Shown here piece after piece: positions 62,614 to 64,000 of a stretch of DNA of 64,000 bases. Source of the stretch: Devosia neptuniae (GTDB taxonomy: Bacteria > Pseudomonadota > Alphaproteobacteria > Rhizobiales > Devosiaceae); NCBI RefSeq assembly GCF_025452235.1, contig NZ_CP104965.1:62001-126000 (forward strand). Direction: 5' to 3'. A model generated the notes under the pieces. That model had not been told where the DNA came from. It saw nothing but the letters and a program-made list of their open reading frames with translations, and did not search any database. A program made the translations under genes and the position numbers. The first letter of the stretch is position 1. Each line of letters opens with the position of its first letter.

Positions 62614-63531
62614 TTGGATGGGAATAAGCAATTGTGGAATGGTAAGACGCAGCAGAAAAGGGCGTGGACGCAGCTCACTCATGAGCTGGAACGGGTGCCT
62701 ACGAGCCTGGTTGCCGCCGCCAACACCTCCTGCGATATGCCGTTTCCGCATTGGCATGCACAGGTCGAAATCAACTTCATCTATTCGGGCGCGATGACCT
62801 ATCGCATGGCCAGCCACACGGTGGATCTGGTGGGGGGCGATCTCTGCATTTTCTGGGGCGGGCAGCCGCATCAGGCCATCCATTTCGAGCCGGGGACCGA
62901 GCTTATCGCCATCCACCTGCCGCTGGTGCATTTCTTCCGCCTGCGGCTGGCGGCGGACCTGATGCATCGGCTGACGCGAGGCGCCACGGTGGTAACGCGG
63001 CAAGAGGGACATGCCGATGAGGAGACGTTCCGCCGGCTGACGCTCTACATGCGCGGCGACGATCCGATGCGGCGCGAGCATGCGATCGACGAATTGCTGA
63101 TGCGGATCAACCGCATCAATTTCGAGCCCTATCGGGTGGTCGATGCGGAGGGTGGCGGGGCCAGCGCGGGGGAACCGCTCGATCCGCATTCCTTCCGCAA
63201 TGTCATCGATATCTGCGCCTATATTACCGAGAATTTCCGCGACGATATCGGCTCGGCCGATGTGGCTTCGTTCGTCGAAATCCATCCCAAATACGCGATG
63301 AGCGTGTTCAAGAAATCCACCGGGATGACGCTGAACGAATATATCACCCTGCTGCGCCTGAGCTATGCGCAGTCGCTGCTGATGGAGGATGATCTCACCA
63401 TCCTCGACGTGGCGATGGAGAGCGGATTTGGTTCGCTCAGCGCCTTCAGCCAATCGTTCCGCAAGGTCACCGGCCAATCCGCGTCGGACTTCCGGCGCGA
63501 GCGGACGCTGGGGAGTTCGCTGGTCGCCTAG
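62614..63531 (+). CDS. AraC-family regulator with cupin sensor domain
   Basis: An AraC-type regulator. The cupin half has MPFPHWHAQVEINFIYSGAM and GGDLCIFWGGQPHQAIHFEP. The double helix-turn-helix at the C terminus has SADVASFVEIHPKYAMSVFK, TGMTLNEYITLLRLSYAQSL and ILDVAMESGFGSLSAFSQSF. The start is unsure: no ATG lies in a good place, and I use TTG 62614; TTG 62632 or a more upstream codon is possible. It is divergent from the binding-protein gene at 62440 and most likely activates that operon in answer to the imported sugar or its derivative. Confidence 0.82.
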   Translation: MDGNKQLWNGKTQQKRAWTQLTHELERVPTSLVAAANTSCDMPFPHWHAQVEINFIYSGAMTYRMASHTVDLVGGDLCIFWGGQPHQAIHFEPGTELIAIHLPLVHFFRLRLAADLMHRLTRGATVVTRQEGHADEETFRRLTLYMRGDDPMRREHAIDELLMRINRINFEPYRVVDAEGGGASAGEPLDPHSFRNVIDICAYITENFRDDIGSADVASFVEIHPKYAMSVFKKSTGMTLNEYITLLRLSYAQSLLMEDDLTILDVAMESGFGSLSAFSQSFRKVTGQSASDFRRERTLGSSLVA

Positions 63532-64000
63532 CTGAAAAAGCCGAAGATCAGCGGGGCGAGGAAGGCTGTGGCCAGGCCGTTTAGGGCCATGGCGAGGCCG
63601 GCAAAGGTGCCGGCGACGGAATTGACCTGGAAAGCCCTTGCGGTGCCGATGCCGTGGGAGGTCAGGCCGGCGGCGAAGCCTCTTGCGGCGTAGTCTTTGA
63701 TCTTTAGGGCGTTCATCAGCGGGGTGACGATTACGGCGCCCAATATGCCGGTGGCGATGACGAGGACGGCGGTGAGCGCTGGTTCGCCCCCGATCTGGCC
63801 GGCAATACCCACCGCAATGCCCGCAGTGACCGATTTGGGGACCAGCGCCAGGACAATGGCGGGGGCGGCGCCGAGCAGGATGGCGATGCCGGTGGCGGAG
63901 AGCATGGCGAAGGGGGCGCCGATGGCGAGGGAGGCGAGGATCGGCAGGGCTTTGGCTTTGACCAATTGGCGGCTGCGATAGAGTGGCACGGCCAGCGCAA
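63528..64000 (-). CDS. LrgB/CidB-family membrane protein, 5' end beyond window
   Basis: The C-terminal 156 codons of an LrgB-type protein, entering from the right edge as ALAVPLYRSRQLVKAKALP. Family features are LALVPKSVTAGIAVGIAGQI, GGEPALTAVLVIATGILGAV, ARGFAAGLTSHGIGTARAFQ and VAGTFAGLAMALNG. LrgB proteins act with LrgA/CidA holin-like partners in murein hydrolase control or export of small acids. Its TAG overlaps the TAG of the AraC gene (CTAG), so the two converge. An LrgA partner would lie to the right. Confidence 0.9.
   Translation of the reverse strand, partial: ALAVPLYRSRQLVKAKALPILASLAIGAPFAMLSATGIAILLGAAPAIVLALVPKSVTAGIAVGIAGQIGGEPALTAVLVIATGILGAVIVTPLMNALKIKDYAARGFAAGLTSHGIGTARAFQVNSVAGTFAGLAMALNGLATAFLAPLIFGFFS

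Overview
The window is a high-GC, densely packed chromosomal segment. It looks like an alphaproteobacterium of the Hyphomicrobiales/Rhizobiales type, and a Devosia-like genome is my best guess. The grounds are the rhizobial rhaRSTPQU/rhaDI arrangement, the aerobic cob cluster, many ABC importers, ATGA-coupled genes, and several families of palindromic intergenic repeats. I see no tRNA, rRNA, CRISPR array, prophage or insertion sequence. Most of the window is catabolic and transport operons, each with its own regulator.

Left end (1-10.4 kb): the most interesting region. One minus-strand gene series encodes a HAL/PAL-fold lyase lacking the Ala-Ser-Gly triad that forms the MIO cofactor, a betaine-type ABC importer (OsmF/YehZYXW-like), a hydantoinase/allantoinase-like amidohydrolase, an M20 N-carbamoyl-amino-acid hydrolase and a DUF917 (S-methyl-thiohydantoin desulfurase family) protein cut by the window edge. 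A divergent LysR regulator carries two DNA-binding domains. Together these match the chemistry expected for ergothioneine breakdown to glutamate: trimethylamine elimination, desulfuration, hydantoin opening and decarbamoylation. The thiourocanate hydratase step is not seen and may lie to the left. The carbamoylase gene has a 31-bp tandem duplication with a G8 tract that breaks its frame.

10.4-21.6 kb: a DUF3422 membrane protein, a 30-codon ORF beside TGATCA palindromes, then the L-rhamnose locus (rhaR, rhaS, rhaT, rhaP, rhaQ, rhaU on the minus strand; rhaD and rhaI divergent). The kinase gene rhaK is absent. 21.6-24.6 kb: a LysR regulator, two small DUF1127 proteins, a YbaK-type deacylase and repeats. 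24.6-28 kb: a copper module (CueR-type promoter, copA-cueR-copZ, DUF305 protein). 28-29.3 kb: two ArsR regulators and a SRPBCC protein. 29.4-35.6 kb: cobF-G-H-I-J-L-M for aerobic cobalamin synthesis, without cobK. 35.6-40.3 kb: opgG, a coupled 45-codon ORF, opgH and opgC for periplasmic glucans.

40.7-48 kb: an ABC exporter, a small unknown protein, a glycine-betaine-type proX-proW-proV operon and a membrane-anchored sugar dehydrogenase. 48.3-55.8 kb: a peptide-type ABC importer with two alkylhydroperoxidase-like proteins and a flavin monooxygenase, a recurrent cluster of unknown substrate. 56.2-63.5 kb: a carbohydrate ABC importer with a DapA-family lyase, an aldo/keto reductase and a divergent AraC regulator. 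The window ends inside an lrgB-type gene.

Palindromic repeats or hairpins sit just after the substrate-binding-protein gene in all five ABC importer operons. This suggests they protect the upstream mRNA and raise binding-protein yield.
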